20,294 nt of DNA from contig NCED01000010.1 of the NCBI GenBank assembly GCA_002280485.1, positions 31,938 to 52,231 of the forward strand, written 5' to 3'. The notes beneath the pieces are model-generated. The model was not told where the DNA came from, did not search any database, and was given only the letters and a program-made list of their open reading frames with translations. The DNA comes from Caulobacterales bacterium 32-69-10 (GTDB lineage Bacteria > Pseudomonadota > Alphaproteobacteria > Caulobacterales > Caulobacteraceae). The translations under genes were made by a program, and so were the position numbers. Positions 6,361-14,911 of this stretch are shown piece by piece (position 1 is the first letter of the stretch; the number at the start of each line of letters is the position of its first letter).

Positions 6361-8517
6361 ATGGACACCCATGATCTGGAGGCGCGCGTCGCCGACCTTT
6401 ATCGCGGCTTCGCCCAGGGTGAAGTCAGCCGCCGCGACTTCATGAGCCGGGCCAGCGCCCTGGGCGTCGCTGGCGCCGCCACGGCCGCCACGGCCATGCT
6501 CGCCGCCTCGCCGTCCGCCGCCCAGGTCGCCGGCGCCGCGCGATCCGCCGCCAATCGGGCGCCGCTCGAGCTGGCCGAATGGAGCTATTTCTGGCTCGGG
6601 GTCACCCGCGCCAAGCTGGCCCGCGGCACGGTCGCCAATGGCGAGCAGATGTACGTCGAGTACTGGACGCCCGCGACCGTCAGACACCCCTATCCGATCG
6701 TCATCGTCCACGGGGGCGGCGGCCAGGGGCTGGACTGGCTGGGCACGGCCGATGGCCGGCCCGGCTGGGTCCCGATGCTGCTGGAGCAGGGTTTCCGGGT
6801 CTATCTGGTCGACCGCCCCGGTCACGGGCGCTCGCCCTATGCGCCCGAACTGATGGGCCCGTTCCCCCCGTCCTTCACCTACGCCAACCTCGAGCGCCAG
6901 TTCACCGCCCCCGAGAAGGCCGAGACGCCGTACGGCCCCGAAGCCAAGCTGCACACCCAGTGGCCGGGCACGGGCGTCCGCGGCGACCCGGTCACCGACC
7001 AGGCGATCGCCGGGCAGGGCGGCTCATTCCTCGACGCCGCCTCCAGCCACGCTCTGTGGAAGATCCGCGGCGGCGAGCTGCTCGACAAGATCGGGCCCGC
7101 CGTCATCATGGCCCACTCGGCCGGCGGTCCGTCGCTCTGGCTGTTCGGCGACGCGCGGCCGAACCTGGTCAAGGGCCTCGTCGGCGTGGAGCCGGCCGGC
7201 CCGCCCTTCGGGAACATGGCCTGGGGCCTGACGGCCGCGCCGGTGGCCTATGATCCGCCGGTCCGCGACCCTTCGGAGCTGAAGCTGGTCGACGTGCCGG
7301 CCCAGGGCGGCCGGGCGGCGGGCAGGCTGCAGGCCGAACCCGCGCGCAAGCTGAAGAACCTGAGGGCCATCCCCATCGGCATCTTCACGGCGCCGGCCTC
7401 GTACCACTGGCCCTACGACCTGCACTCGGTGGCCTATCTGCGCCAGTCCGGCTGCACGGTGGACCACATCGAGTACGAGAAGATCGGCATCCTCGGCAAC
7501 GGCCACTTCCTGATGCACGAGAAGAACCACCGCGAGGTGCTGAAGCCCATCACCGACTGGATCGAGGCCAAGGTCTCGGCCCCCGCCCGCCGGGCCGGCG
7601 CCGCGGCCCGGCCGGTCCGCACCGCCGACTCCACGGCGCTGAGCCTCGCCGACACGGGCTTCTTCTGGGTCGGGGTCGAGCAGAAGGCCATGCCCCATGG
7701 GATCATCCCCCGCGGGCAGATGTTCGTGCAGTACCTGATCCCCAAAGCGGTCCGGCACGAGGCGCCGGTGGTGCTGGTCCACGGCGGCTCGGGTCAGATG
7801 CTGCACTACATGGGGCCGGGCGATGGAGTCGCCGGCTGGGCCCACTACTACGTCCAGCAGGGCTACAAGGTGTATCTGGTCGATCGGCCCGGCCACGGGC
7901 GTTCGCCCTACCATCCGGACGCCCTGGGCGCGCCCAACCCTATTCCGACCTATGAGGCCATCGCCCCCGACTTTCGCCGCGCCAAGGCCGGCGGGCGCTG
8001 GACGGGGACGGGCGAGATCGGCGATCCCGCGATCGACCAGTTCATGGCCAGCCAGAACCCGACGCCGCAGGACGCCGCCATGGCGCTGGGCCTGTGGCGC
8101 AGCCGCGGCGCGGCGCTGCTCGACCAGATCGGTCCGGCGGTGATCCAGACCCACTCGGCGGGCGGCCCCTTCGGCTGGGTGACCGCCGACGAGCGTCCGA
8201 ATCTGGTCAAGGCGGTGGTGTCGTTCGAAGGCGCCGGCGCACCCCTGATCCAGCCGGCCGCGCCGGGGCGGCCCGCCGCGACCACGACTCTGCCGAACGT
8301 CCGCGGCTTGCCGATGGCCTACTTCACCGCCGCGAATTCGGGACGCACGCAGGGGCCGGCCATCGTCGCGGCGCTGAACGCCTCGGGCGCCAGGGCCGAG
8401 CACATCGCCTTCACCGACCGGGGGATCGGCGGCAACGGCCACTTCGCCATGGTCGAGACCAACCGCCGCGAAGTGTTCGAACTGATCCGGGAGTGGGTCG
8501 ACGGGGTGGCCGGATAG
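6361..8517 (+). CDS. Tat-exported tandem alpha/beta-hydrolase (two fused copies)
   Basis: A 718-residue protein starting at ATG 6361 directly after the purine-rich site GGGGGAGG (6348-6355). Residues 23-28 (SRRDFM) followed by an Ala-rich hydrophobic stretch to about 55 form a twin-arginine signal peptide, so a folded periplasmic protein is expected. Two homologous alpha/beta-hydrolase domains follow, about 65-395 and 425-718. Each begins with xxYFWLGVTRAK-like or FFWVGVEQKA sequence, and has an oxyanion-side HGGGGQ or HGGSGQ, the shared VYLVDRPGHGRSPY strand, nucleophile elbow AHSAGGP (Ser253) or THSAGGP (Ser599), and a C-terminal GNGHF with catalytic His382 or His694. Both triads look intact, so both halves may be active. 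Esterase, lactonase or related ester-cleaving activity is an inference. An open frame extends back to 5419, but that part is the shadow of the FAH gene. The gene converges on the PQQ dehydrogenase with only 4 bases between stops. Confidence 0.87.
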   Translation: MDTHDLEARVADLYRGFAQGEVSRRDFMSRASALGVAGAATAATAMLAASPSAAQVAGAARSAANRAPLELAEWSYFWLGVTRAKLARGTVANGEQMYVEYWTPATVRHPYPIVIVHGGGGQGLDWLGTADGRPGWVPMLLEQGFRVYLVDRPGHGRSPYAPELMGPFPPSFTYANLERQFTAPEKAETPYGPEAKLHTQWPGTGVRGDPVTDQAIAGQGGSFLDAASSHALWKIRGGELLDKIGPAVIMAHSAGGPSLWLFGDARPNLVKGLVGVEPAGPPFGNMAWGLTAAPVAYDPPVRDPSELKLVDVPAQGGRAAGRLQAEPARKLKNLRAIPIGIFTAPASYHWPYDLHSVAYLRQSGCTVDHIEYEKIGILGNGHFLMHEKNHREVLKPITDWIEAKVSAPARRAGAAARPVRTADSTALSLADTGFFWVGVEQKAMPHGIIPRGQMFVQYLIPKAVRHEAPVVLVHGGSGQMLHYMGPGDGVAGWAHYYVQQGYKVYLVDRPGHGRSPYHPDALGAPNPIPTYEAIAPDFRRAKAGGRWTGTGEIGDPAIDQFMASQNPTPQDAAMALGLWRSRGAALLDQIGPAVIQTHSAGGPFGWVTADERPNLVKAVVSFEGAGAPLIQPAAPGRPAATTTLPNVRGLPMAYFTAANSGRTQGPAIVAALNASGARAEHIAFTDRGIGGNGHFAMVETNRREVFELIREWVDGVAG

Positions 8518-8521
8518 GGGC

Positions 8522-9826
8522 CTACTGCGCCGCGCTGACCCGCCAGATCGTGTTGCCCACGTCGTCGGCCACCAGCAGGGCGCCGGTCGTATCCACGGCC
8601 ACGCCGACGGGCCGGCCCTGGGCCTTGCCGTCGCGGTCGAGAAAGCCGGTCAGCACATCCCGCGTGGCGCCGGACGGCATGCCGTTGGCGAAGGGCACGA
8701 ACACCACCCTGTAGCCGGCCGGGGGCTTGCGGTTCCATGAGCCGTGCTGGCCGACGAAGGCGCCGTTCTGGTAGCGGGCGGGCAGGGCGCTCCCCTGGTA
8801 GAAGGTCAGGCCCAGCGAGGCGGTGTGCGAGCCCATGGCGTAGTCGGGGGCGATCGCCCGGGCCACCAGCTCGGGGCGCTGCGGCTTGACGCGCGTGTCC
8901 ACATGGCCGCCGTAGTAGCTGTAGGGCCAGCCGTAGAAGGCCCCGTCCTTCACCGAGGTGATGTAGTCGGGCACGAGGTCGTTGCCGATCTCGTCGCGTT
9001 CGTTCACCGCCGTCCACAGGGCCTGGCTCTGCGGCTGCCAGGCCAGGCCGTTCGGGTTGCGCAGGCCGGAGGCGAAGACCCGCAGGCCCGTGCCGTCCGG
9101 GTTGAACTCCAGGATGGCGGCGCGGTTGGTCTCGATATCCATGCCGTTCTCGCCGACGTTCGAGTTCGAGCCGACCGTGGCGTAGAGCTTGGACCCGTCC
9201 GGGCTGGCGATCAGGTTCTTGGTCCAGTGGTGGTTGATGCCGGCGGGCAGGTCGACGACCTTCTGCGGGGCGGCCGTGATGGTCGCCGCGCCGGGGGTAT
9301 AGGGAAAGCGCACCACGGCGTCGGCGTTGGCGACGTAGAAGCTGTCGCCCACCAGGGCCATGCCGAAGGGCGAGTTCAGGCCCTGGAGGAAGGTCGACTT
9401 GGCGTCGGAGACCCCGTCGCCGTTGGTGTCGCGCAGCAGCGTGATGCGGTTGGCGCTCTTGGGGCCGGCGCCGGCCACCTTCATCACCTGGGCCATGACC
9501 CAACCCTTGAGTCCGGCAGGCTTGCCGGGCGGAGCGTTGGTCTCGGCCACCAGCACCCCGCCGTCGGGCAGGACGTAGAGCCATCGGGGATGGTCGAGGC
9601 CGACGGCGAAGGGCTCGACTTGAAGGCCCTCTGCGGCCACGGGCTTGGCCCCCCGCCAGCCGACCGCCTTGGCGACCTTGACCGTCGGGATCAGGAAGCT
9701 CTTGCGGGGCTCGGGCAGGGGCGGGTTGGGACCGTACTGCGCCTGGGGCGGCAGGGCAGGCCCCGCGCTGCAGGCCGCGAGGGCCGAGGCCGTGAGGAGG
9801 GGGGCGGCGAGACGGAGGATGCGCAT
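8522..9826 (-). CDS. PQQ-dependent sugar (sorbosone-like) dehydrogenase, lipoprotein
   Basis: A 434-residue protein read from ATG 9826. The N-terminus is a lipoprotein signal with lipobox LAAC, Cys19 being the lipidated residue, so it should sit on a membrane facing the periplasm. The rest is a beta-propeller of the soluble glucose/sorbosone dehydrogenase family: [20 protein letters not shown], a calcium-like loop [18 protein letters not shown], the NHHWTKNL His segment, [19 protein letters not shown] and [15 protein letters not shown]. These enzymes oxidise aldoses or related aldehydes with PQQ, delivering electrons to a quinone or cytochrome. PQQ itself is not made by any gene here. The upstream GTG at 9862 would put extra residues before the signal peptide and is less likely. 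It lies 38 bases after the GMC gene on the same strand, so the two probably form one operon. Confidence 0.88.
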   Translation of the reverse strand: MRILRLAAPLLTASALAACSAGPALPPQAQYGPNPPLPEPRKSFLIPTVKVAKAVGWRGAKPVAAEGLQVEPFAVGLDHPRWLYVLPDGGVLVAETNAPPGKPAGLKGWVMAQVMKVAGAGPKSANRITLLRDTNGDGVSDAKSTFLQGLNSPFGMALVGDSFYVANADAVVRFPYTPGAATITAAPQKVVDLPAGINHHWTKNLIASPDGSKLYATVGSNSNVGENGMDIETNRAAILEFNPDGTGLRVFASGLRNPNGLAWQPQSQALWTAVNERDEIGNDLVPDYITSVKDGAFYGWPYSYYGGHVDTRVKPQRPELVARAIAPDYAMGSHTASLGLTFYQGSALPARYQNGAFVGQHGSWNRKPPAGYRVVFVPFANGMPSGATRDVLTGFLDRDGKAQGRPVGVAVDTTGALLVADDVGNTIWRVSAAQ

Positions 9827-9864
9827 GCCTGCGCAATGCCGGGGCGGCGACGGCGGTTCCACCC

Positions 9865-11433
9865 CTAACGCCCCGCCACCCGCTCGGCCGTGCGCAGGGC
9901 CAGGGCGACGATGGTCAGGGTGGGATTGGCCCAGCCGGAGGTGGGGAAGACCGAGCTGCCTACGATGTGCAGGTTCTCCACCCCATGAACCCGGCCAAAG
10001 GCGTCAGCCACGCCCCGCTTGGGATCGTCGGACATGCGGGTCGTGCCCATGTGATGATAGCCGCCGATAGGATGCACGCTGATCAGGGGGTCGGTGCGCC
10101 AGCCGTCCTCGGGGCAGGCCAGCCAGGGCGCGGGCTCGACCCGGCCCAGACCCAGCCGCTGCGCCTCCGCCGCCAGGGTCGAGACCAGGCCGGCGGCGCT
10201 CTCCACATCCAGCGGCGTGGTGCGCCAGTCCAGGGCCGCCCGCGGAACGCCCAGGGCGTCCGTCTCGCGCGACAGCAGCACGCGGCTGTCCGGGTTGGGC
10301 GCCTGTTCGGCCCGCAGCACCAGCGCCAGGTCAAGCAGCCCCGCCCGGTGCAGCAGCCACGGCCGCAGGGGATCGACATGGCGCTGGGCGAAGGTGGCCA
10401 GGCGCTTGGTGGTCATCCACAGGCCGCGGCCGCGCCGGGTCGGAGCCATCCGATGCTTGACCCCCTCATAGGCGCGCATGCCCCAGAACTGCCGCGTCCC
10501 GACCGGCTGGCGGGCGGCGATGGTCAGGGAGCTGTTCAGGACACGTAATTCGGCCTGCCGGTCGGCGCTGAGCGCGATCATCGCCGCCACCTTCTCGCGC
10601 CCGACCCGATGCGAGCGGGCGAAGGCGCGCAGCAGGGACCAGGCCGCGCCGCCGACGATGCGGCCGCCCCTGCCGTGTGGATGCTCCATGAAGTAGCGCC
10701 CGACCTGGTCGCCGCCGATGCCGGAAGCCAGCAGCAGGCGCGGGTTCTCGATCCCCCCGGCGGCCAGCACCACCTCGCGCGGTCGCAGGGTCAGGGTGCG
10801 TCCCGACAGGCTGCGGGCGATCACCCGCTCCACGCCGCCGCCGCCGGCTGCGAGGGCGATCTGCGTCACCGTCGCGTGGGTCACGACCGTGCAGCGCGGG
10901 TGGGCGGCGAGGTCGCCGCAGGCGTCGAAGGTAAAGCGGTTGAACTTGCCGTCGAATTCCCAGAGCCCAAGTTGCAGCCGGGCCGGGTCGAAGTCTGGCA
11001 GAGCCGCGGCGCGGCGCAGGTCGTCCGGTCCCGTCGCGACCGGCGGCAGATCGAACACGGCGCGGGCCTGTTCGTACCAGGGCTCCAGGGTCTCAGCGCC
11101 GAACGGCCAGCCGGAGTTGGGGACCCAGTCTCGCACCTCGAAGTCGATCGGATCCAGCCGCGCGATGCGGCCGCCCCAGATCGCGGTCGTGCCGCCGAAG
11201 AAGCGCAGGCGCGCGTGGTCGAGCGGGTAGTAGGGCTCGCCGAGGTTCTCGCCGGCGCCCAGGGCCGCGACGGCCGGCTCATGGTCCAGGCCGCCGCTCT
11301 CCAGCAGGGTCACCGATCGCCCGAGCGCCAGCAGGCGCCGCGCCGCGGTGAGGCCCGCAGCGCCGGAGCCGATGACGCAGATGTCGGCGTCGCGCGCCGT
11401 ATCGGCGTCGGCTTGCTGGAGATCCAGATGCAT
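9865..11433 (-). CDS. GMC-family FAD-dependent oxidoreductase
   Basis: A 522-residue flavoprotein starting at ATG 11433 with a CAGGG-like ribosome site upstream. Residues 17-33 form the FAD Rossmann motif [17 protein letters not shown], ending in the acidic LLESG strand. [13 protein letters not shown] is the second FAD contact typical of GMC and gluconate-dehydrogenase-type enzymes, and [17 protein letters not shown] is also conserved. The C-terminal signature [14 protein letters not shown], then [20 protein letters not shown], carries the active-site His and Asn. Members oxidise alcohols, sugars or sugar derivatives. No signal peptide is seen, though some members are exported with a partner protein. 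It is the first gene of a probable two-gene operon with the PQQ dehydrogenase and is divergent from the hybrid kinase at 11594, with 160 bases between. Substrate unknown; a sugar or sugar alcohol is plausible from the neighbour. Confidence 0.9.
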   Translation of the reverse strand: MHLDLQQADADTARDADICVIGSGAAGLTAARRLLALGRSVTLLESGGLDHEPAVAALGAGENLGEPYYPLDHARLRFFGGTTAIWGGRIARLDPIDFEVRDWVPNSGWPFGAETLEPWYEQARAVFDLPPVATGPDDLRRAAALPDFDPARLQLGLWEFDGKFNRFTFDACGDLAAHPRCTVVTHATVTQIALAAGGGGVERVIARSLSGRTLTLRPREVVLAAGGIENPRLLLASGIGGDQVGRYFMEHPHGRGGRIVGGAAWSLLRAFARSHRVGREKVAAMIALSADRQAELRVLNSSLTIAARQPVGTRQFWGMRAYEGVKHRMAPTRRGRGLWMTTKRLATFAQRHVDPLRPWLLHRAGLLDLALVLRAEQAPNPDSRVLLSRETDALGVPRAALDWRTTPLDVESAAGLVSTLAAEAQRLGLGRVEPAPWLACPEDGWRTDPLISVHPIGGYHHMGTTRMSDDPKRGVADAFGRVHGVENLHIVGSSVFPTSGWANPTLTIVALALRTAERVAGR

Positions 11434-11593
11434 GGAAACCCTGGTCGCCCTCGATCGCGCCGGCTTCGCCCGCAGCGGCGCGCCTTTCCCGTTCTACCCC
11501 AAACCGGGCCGTGCGGGTGAAGCAGGGCTGCAACACGCATCCTTAACTGGAGTGCGACAAAATGCGCATTCGGATTGGGGGGAAGTCGTCCGG
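11434..11593. promoter_or_regulatory. Divergent intergenic region, with 10-bp palindrome
   Basis: This 160-base gap separates the divergent GMC and hybrid kinase genes and should carry both promoters. A perfect palindrome AATGCGCATT lies at 11561-11570, some 24 bases before the kinase ATG. I could not identify confident -35/-10 boxes in either direction. A TTAAC at 11553 is not followed by a second TTAA at the spacing of a CtrA box. The kinase frame stays open through this region, but the start at 11594 is better supported. Confidence 0.45.
11577..11585 (+). promoter_or_regulatory. Ribosome binding site for the hybrid kinase
   Basis: GGGGGGAAG lies 8 bases before ATG 11594, which begins MRLASEF directly before a membrane helix. 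This favours 11594 over the upstream in-frame starts at 11348 and 11432, which would lie within or against the divergent GMC gene. Confidence 0.65.
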
Positions 11594-13627
11594 ATGCGGC
11601 TCGCTTCGGAATTCAGGCTGCTTGCGCCGCTGGCGGTCACCGCCGTCGGCGCCATGGCCGTGTTCGTCCTCAGCCTGGTCATCTGGTCCCATGAGGTGGA
11701 CACCGGCGCGCGGCAGCGCGAGGAGAACCTCGTGTTGCAGGGCGTGCTGGCCCGGGTCACCGAGATCGAGGAGACTATCGCCGGCCGTGTGCATAGGGCC
11801 GATGCGGCCGCCGCGCTGGCCGGGCCCGCCGCAGTCGACTTCACCCGCGAGCGTCTACTGGTCGAACTGGGCCAGGCGGCGGAGTTTGACGATATCGCCG
11901 TGCTCGACGGCCGCGACGCCGAGATCATCGACCTGCCGGGCGAGATGATCACCTTCACGGGCGCGCGGTCTCTGGTCGCCGAACTGAGGGCGGCCGAGGC
12001 GGCGCTGTTCGCCGAGCAGGTCGAGCCGATCGGCGGGCGTGCGCTCCAGCGCAGCGCCTTCACGGCTCGCGGGGACGTCGTCCGCCTGGTCACCGCCACC
12101 GTGGTCATGCCGCCCGCTCCCCGGTCCCCTGAGGCCCGCCGGCCGATCGTCCTCACCAGCCAGACCGTGTCCTCCGGCCTTCTCGGCCTGATGCGGGACC
12201 GTTTCCAGGTCGCCCCGATTTCAGCCGCCGCAGGCGCGCCGGCCCCGCATGGCCGGGCCAGCGTGAAGTTCGCCACTCTCGACGGCGGGCCGCCGCTCGT
12301 GCTGAGCTGGACGCCCCAGCGCCCGGGGGAGGATCTGCTGGAGCGCGCCGCCCTGCCGACCCTGGCGGTGCTGCTCGCCTTTGGCGGGGTTGGCCTGGTG
12401 ATGATGTGGAAGGTCCGCCGCGCCGCACACGAACTGTTGGCCTCGAACCGGGCCCAGAGCGAGTTCCTGGCCAATATGAGCCACGAGATCAGGACCCCCT
12501 TGAACGGGGTGGTGGCCATCGCCGGCGCCCTGTCGCGGACCGAACTGTCGGCCAAGCAGGGCGAGCTGGTCGAAATCATCCGTTCCTCCGGGGTGACCCT
12601 GGAGCGCCTGTTGTCCGACGTGCTCGACCTCGCCCGCATCGAGACCGGCGCCGTGGCCATTGAGAACGAACCCTTCAACCTCGGCGACGCCGTGCGCGCC
12701 ACCGCCGCCCTGCACCGCTCCCGCGCCGATGAGAAAGCCATCGCCCTGCACCTGGAGATCCACCCCGCGGCCGAGGTCGCCGTGATGGGCGACCAAGTGC
12801 GGCTGAAGCAGATCCTCACCAACCTGTTGTCCAACGCCATCAAGTTCACGTCCGAGGGCGGCGTCACCCTGGAGGTGGCCCAGACCACTTCGGGAGACTG
12901 GTGCTTCACCGTCGAGGACACTGGGGTTGGCTTCGAGCCGGCCCTGCGCGAACGCATCTTCAACCGCTTCCAACAGGCCGACGGTTCGGTGACGCGCCGG
13001 TTCGGCGGCACGGGGCTGGGGCTGGCCATCTGCAAGCAGCTGGCCGAACTGATGGGCGGCGGCATTGAAGCGATCGGCCGGCCGGGAGTCGGCGCCCGGT
13101 TCGTCGTTACGATCCCGCTGGCCCGCTGCGAAACGGCGTCGGCGCCCGCGCCCGAGGAGCCCCCGGCCGCCAACGCGCCGGCCGCCAACGCACCGGCCGC
13201 CAGTGCGCCGGACGACGACGGCCTTGACCGGCGCCTGCGGGTGCTGGCGGCCGACGACCACCCCACCAACCGGCGGGTCGTAGAGGTGCTGCTGTCCGGC
13301 CTGGATATCGAGCTCGTCATCACCGAGAACGGCCTGGAGGCTTGTGAAGCCTTCGAGCGCGGGTCGTTCGACGCGGTGCTGATGGATATGCAGATGCCGG
13401 TGATGGACGGCCTGTCCGCCACCCGCCGCATCCGCGCCTTCGAGGCCAACCAGGGTCTGTCGCCGAGCTTCGTGGTCATGCTGACCGCCAACGCCCTGCG
13501 CGATCACCACGACGCCAGCCTCGCCGCCGGCGCCGACCTTCATCTGCCCAAGCCGATCGAGGCCGCGCGGCTCTTCGAGGCCCTCGCCCAGGCCGGCAGC
13601 CAGGCCGTGCAGCGCCGCGCGGCCTGA
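11594..13627 (+). CDS. Hybrid sensor histidine kinase with C-terminal receiver
   Basis: A 677-residue inner-membrane kinase. First helix is about residues 9-30, then a periplasmic region of about 220 residues whose start (HEVDTGARQREENLVLQGV) and FDDIAVLDGRDAEI resemble CHASE4-type sensors, second helix about 255-275, HisKA with NMSHEIRTPLNG (His297), HATPase_c with NLLSNAIKF, VEDTGVGF, FRRFGGTGLGLAI-type boxes, an Ala/Pro linker, and a receiver with VLAADDHPTN, phospho-acceptor Asp598 in LMDMQMPVMDG, conserved MLTANAL and KP. All key residues are present. Phosphate should pass from His297 to Asp598 and then probably to an unlinked phosphotransfer protein, since no Hpt or output regulator is adjacent. 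Its divergence from the GMC/PQQ operon and position before glycerate kinase make local regulation possible but unproved. The CHASE4 call is tentative; the hybrid kinase call is firm. Confidence 0.92.
   Translation: MRLASEFRLLAPLAVTAVGAMAVFVLSLVIWSHEVDTGARQREENLVLQGVLARVTEIEETIAGRVHRADAAAALAGPAAVDFTRERLLVELGQAAEFDDIAVLDGRDAEIIDLPGEMITFTGARSLVAELRAAEAALFAEQVEPIGGRALQRSAFTARGDVVRLVTATVVMPPAPRSPEARRPIVLTSQTVSSGLLGLMRDRFQVAPISAAAGAPAPHGRASVKFATLDGGPPLVLSWTPQRPGEDLLERAALPTLAVLLAFGGVGLVMMWKVRRAAHELLASNRAQSEFLANMSHEIRTPLNGVVAIAGALSRTELSAKQGELVEIIRSSGVTLERLLSDVLDLARIETGAVAIENEPFNLGDAVRATAALHRSRADEKAIALHLEIHPAAEVAVMGDQVRLKQILTNLLSNAIKFTSEGGVTLEVAQTTSGDWCFTVEDTGVGFEPALRERIFNRFQQADGSVTRRFGGTGLGLAICKQLAELMGGGIEAIGRPGVGARFVVTIPLARCETASAPAPEEPPAANAPAANAPAASAPDDDGLDRRLRVLAADDHPTNRRVVEVLLSGLDIELVITENGLEACEAFERGSFDAVLMDMQMPVMDGLSATRRIRAFEANQGLSPSFVVMLTANALRDHHDASLAAGADLHLPKPIEAARLFEALAQAGSQAVQRRAA
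13163..13207 (+). repeat. Three 15-bp tandem units encoding PAANA linker
   Basis: CCGGCCGCCAACGCG is repeated three times in a row with few changes (last base of unit two; AG and T changes in unit three), encoding P-A-A-N/S-A. It sits exactly in the flexible linker between the kinase ATPase domain and the receiver, where loss or gain of a unit would keep the frame and change only the linker length. Confidence 0.85.
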
Positions 13628-13680
13628 TCCAGACTAACGGACCTTTGGGGACTGCGGCCCTGGTAGGGTAGGGAAGGCGC

Positions 13681-14895
13681 ATGTCCGATCCGCGCACCTT
13701 CCTCCGCGGCCTGTTCGACGCCGCCCTCGCCGCCGTCGACCCGCTGGCCTGCACCCCGCCCCACCTGCCCGAGCCGCCATCCGGCCGCACCGTCGTCGTA
13801 GCCTTCGGCAAGGGCGCCGCGGCCATGGCCAAGGCGGTGGAGGACCATTGGGACGGCCCCTTGTCGGGCCTCGCCGTCACCCGCTACGGCCATGGGGTGG
13901 ATTGCCGCCGCATCGAGGTGATCGAGGCGGCTCACCCCGTGCCCGACGCCGCCGCGGTCGGTGCGGCCGAGCGCGCCCTCGCCCTGGCCGGGACGCTGGG
14001 TCCCGATGACCTGCTGCTCGCCCTCGCCTCCGGAGGCGGCTCGTCGCTGCTGACCCTGCCTGCGCCGGGCCTGACCCTGGCCGACAAGCGGGCCGTGACC
14101 TCGGCCCTGCTGCGTTCGGGCGCGCCCATCGGCGAGATCAACACCGTCCGCCGGCACCTGTCGGCCATCAAGGGCGGGCGCCTCGCCCAGGCCGCCGCGC
14201 CCGCGCGGGTGGTGACGCTGGTCGTCTCCGACGTGCCGGGCGACGACCCGTCCCAGGTCGCTTCCGGGCCGACCGTGGCGGACGGCTCGACCCCGGCCGA
14301 CGCGGTCGATGTGATGGCGCGTTGGGGGATCAATCCGCCAGCCGCCGTGGTGGCTCATCTGCGCGAGCTGGCCGCCACGGTCCCGCTTCCGAAAGAGCCG
14401 CCCCGGGTGATCGCCACCGCTCGGATGGCCCTGGAGGCGGCCGCCAGCGCCGCGGGGGGCGTGGAGACCCAGATCCTTGGCGACGACCTGGAAGGCGAGG
14501 CCCGGGACGTCGGCCGCGCCCACGCCCGGCTCGCGCTCGACGGGCCCCGGCCGCGGCTGATCCTTTCCGGCGGCGAGACGACGGTGACCGTGCGCGGCCA
14601 GGGACGGGGCGGCCGCAATGTGGAGTATCTGCTGGGCCTGGCCCTGGCTTTGGACGGGGCGCCGGGAATCTACGCCCTCGCCTGCGACACCGATGGAATA
14701 GACGGCACCGAAGACAACGCCGGCGCCGTCATCGGCCCCGACACCCTGGCCCGGGCAAGGGCGCTGGGTCTCGACCCCGCGGCCATGCTGGAAGCCAACG
14801 ACGCCTACAGCCTGTTCGGCGCGCTGGGCGATCTCATCGTCACCGGCCCCACCCGCACCAACGTCAACGACTTCCGCGCCATCTGGGTGGAATAG
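13681..14895 (+). CDS. gckA: Glycerate 2-kinase, MOFRL/GckA family
   Basis: A 404-residue cytoplasmic kinase phosphorylating D-glycerate at carbon 2, feeding glycolysis from glyoxylate, serine-cycle or sugar-acid breakdown. It is also annotated historically as hydroxypyruvate reductase TtuD. The N-terminal domain shows VVAFGKGAAAMAKAVE, the EAAHPVPDA segment, LLLALASGGGSSLL and SGAPIGEINTVRRHLSAIKGG, then LVVSDVPGDDPSQVASGP. The C-terminal MOFRL domain has LSGGETTVTVRGQGRGGRN and ALACDTDGIDGTEDNAGAV, and the family's C-terminal TGPTRTNVNDF is present. The length is normal. A purine-rich site (GGGAAGG at 13671) precedes ATG 13681. It follows the hybrid kinase by 53 bases on the same strand, so partial read-through is possible. 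The sequence supports the enzyme strongly; any tie to the neighbouring sugar oxidation genes is inference. Confidence 0.93.
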   Translation: MSDPRTFLRGLFDAALAAVDPLACTPPHLPEPPSGRTVVVAFGKGAAAMAKAVEDHWDGPLSGLAVTRYGHGVDCRRIEVIEAAHPVPDAAAVGAAERALALAGTLGPDDLLLALASGGGSSLLTLPAPGLTLADKRAVTSALLRSGAPIGEINTVRRHLSAIKGGRLAQAAAPARVVTLVVSDVPGDDPSQVASGPTVADGSTPADAVDVMARWGINPPAAVVAHLRELAATVPLPKEPPRVIATARMALEAAASAAGGVETQILGDDLEGEARDVGRAHARLALDGPRPRLILSGGETTVTVRGQGRGGRNVEYLLGLALALDGAPGIYALACDTDGIDGTEDNAGAVIGPDTLARARALGLDPAAMLEANDAYSLFGALGDLIVTGPTRTNVNDFRAIWVE

Positions 14896-14911
14896 GCTCC
14901 GGCAAAGCCGC

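Noticed and set aside
7024..8442. A 472-residue minus-strand frame over the tandem hydrolase
   Set aside because: Antisense to two intact hydrolase domains and lacking motifs.
8744..9868. A 374-residue plus-strand frame over the PQQ dehydrogenase
   Set aside because: Shadow of a clear minus-strand lipoprotein gene; Gly/Val/Arg-rich without a domain.
11348..11593. Upstream starts for the hybrid kinase at 11348 and 11432
   Set aside because: They overlap the divergent GMC gene or its start, lack a good ribosome site, and add non-conserved residues before the membrane helix.
11494..13491. A 665-residue minus-strand frame over the hybrid kinase
   Set aside because: Ser/Arg/Thr-rich shadow; the plus strand codes an intact kinase with every catalytic box.
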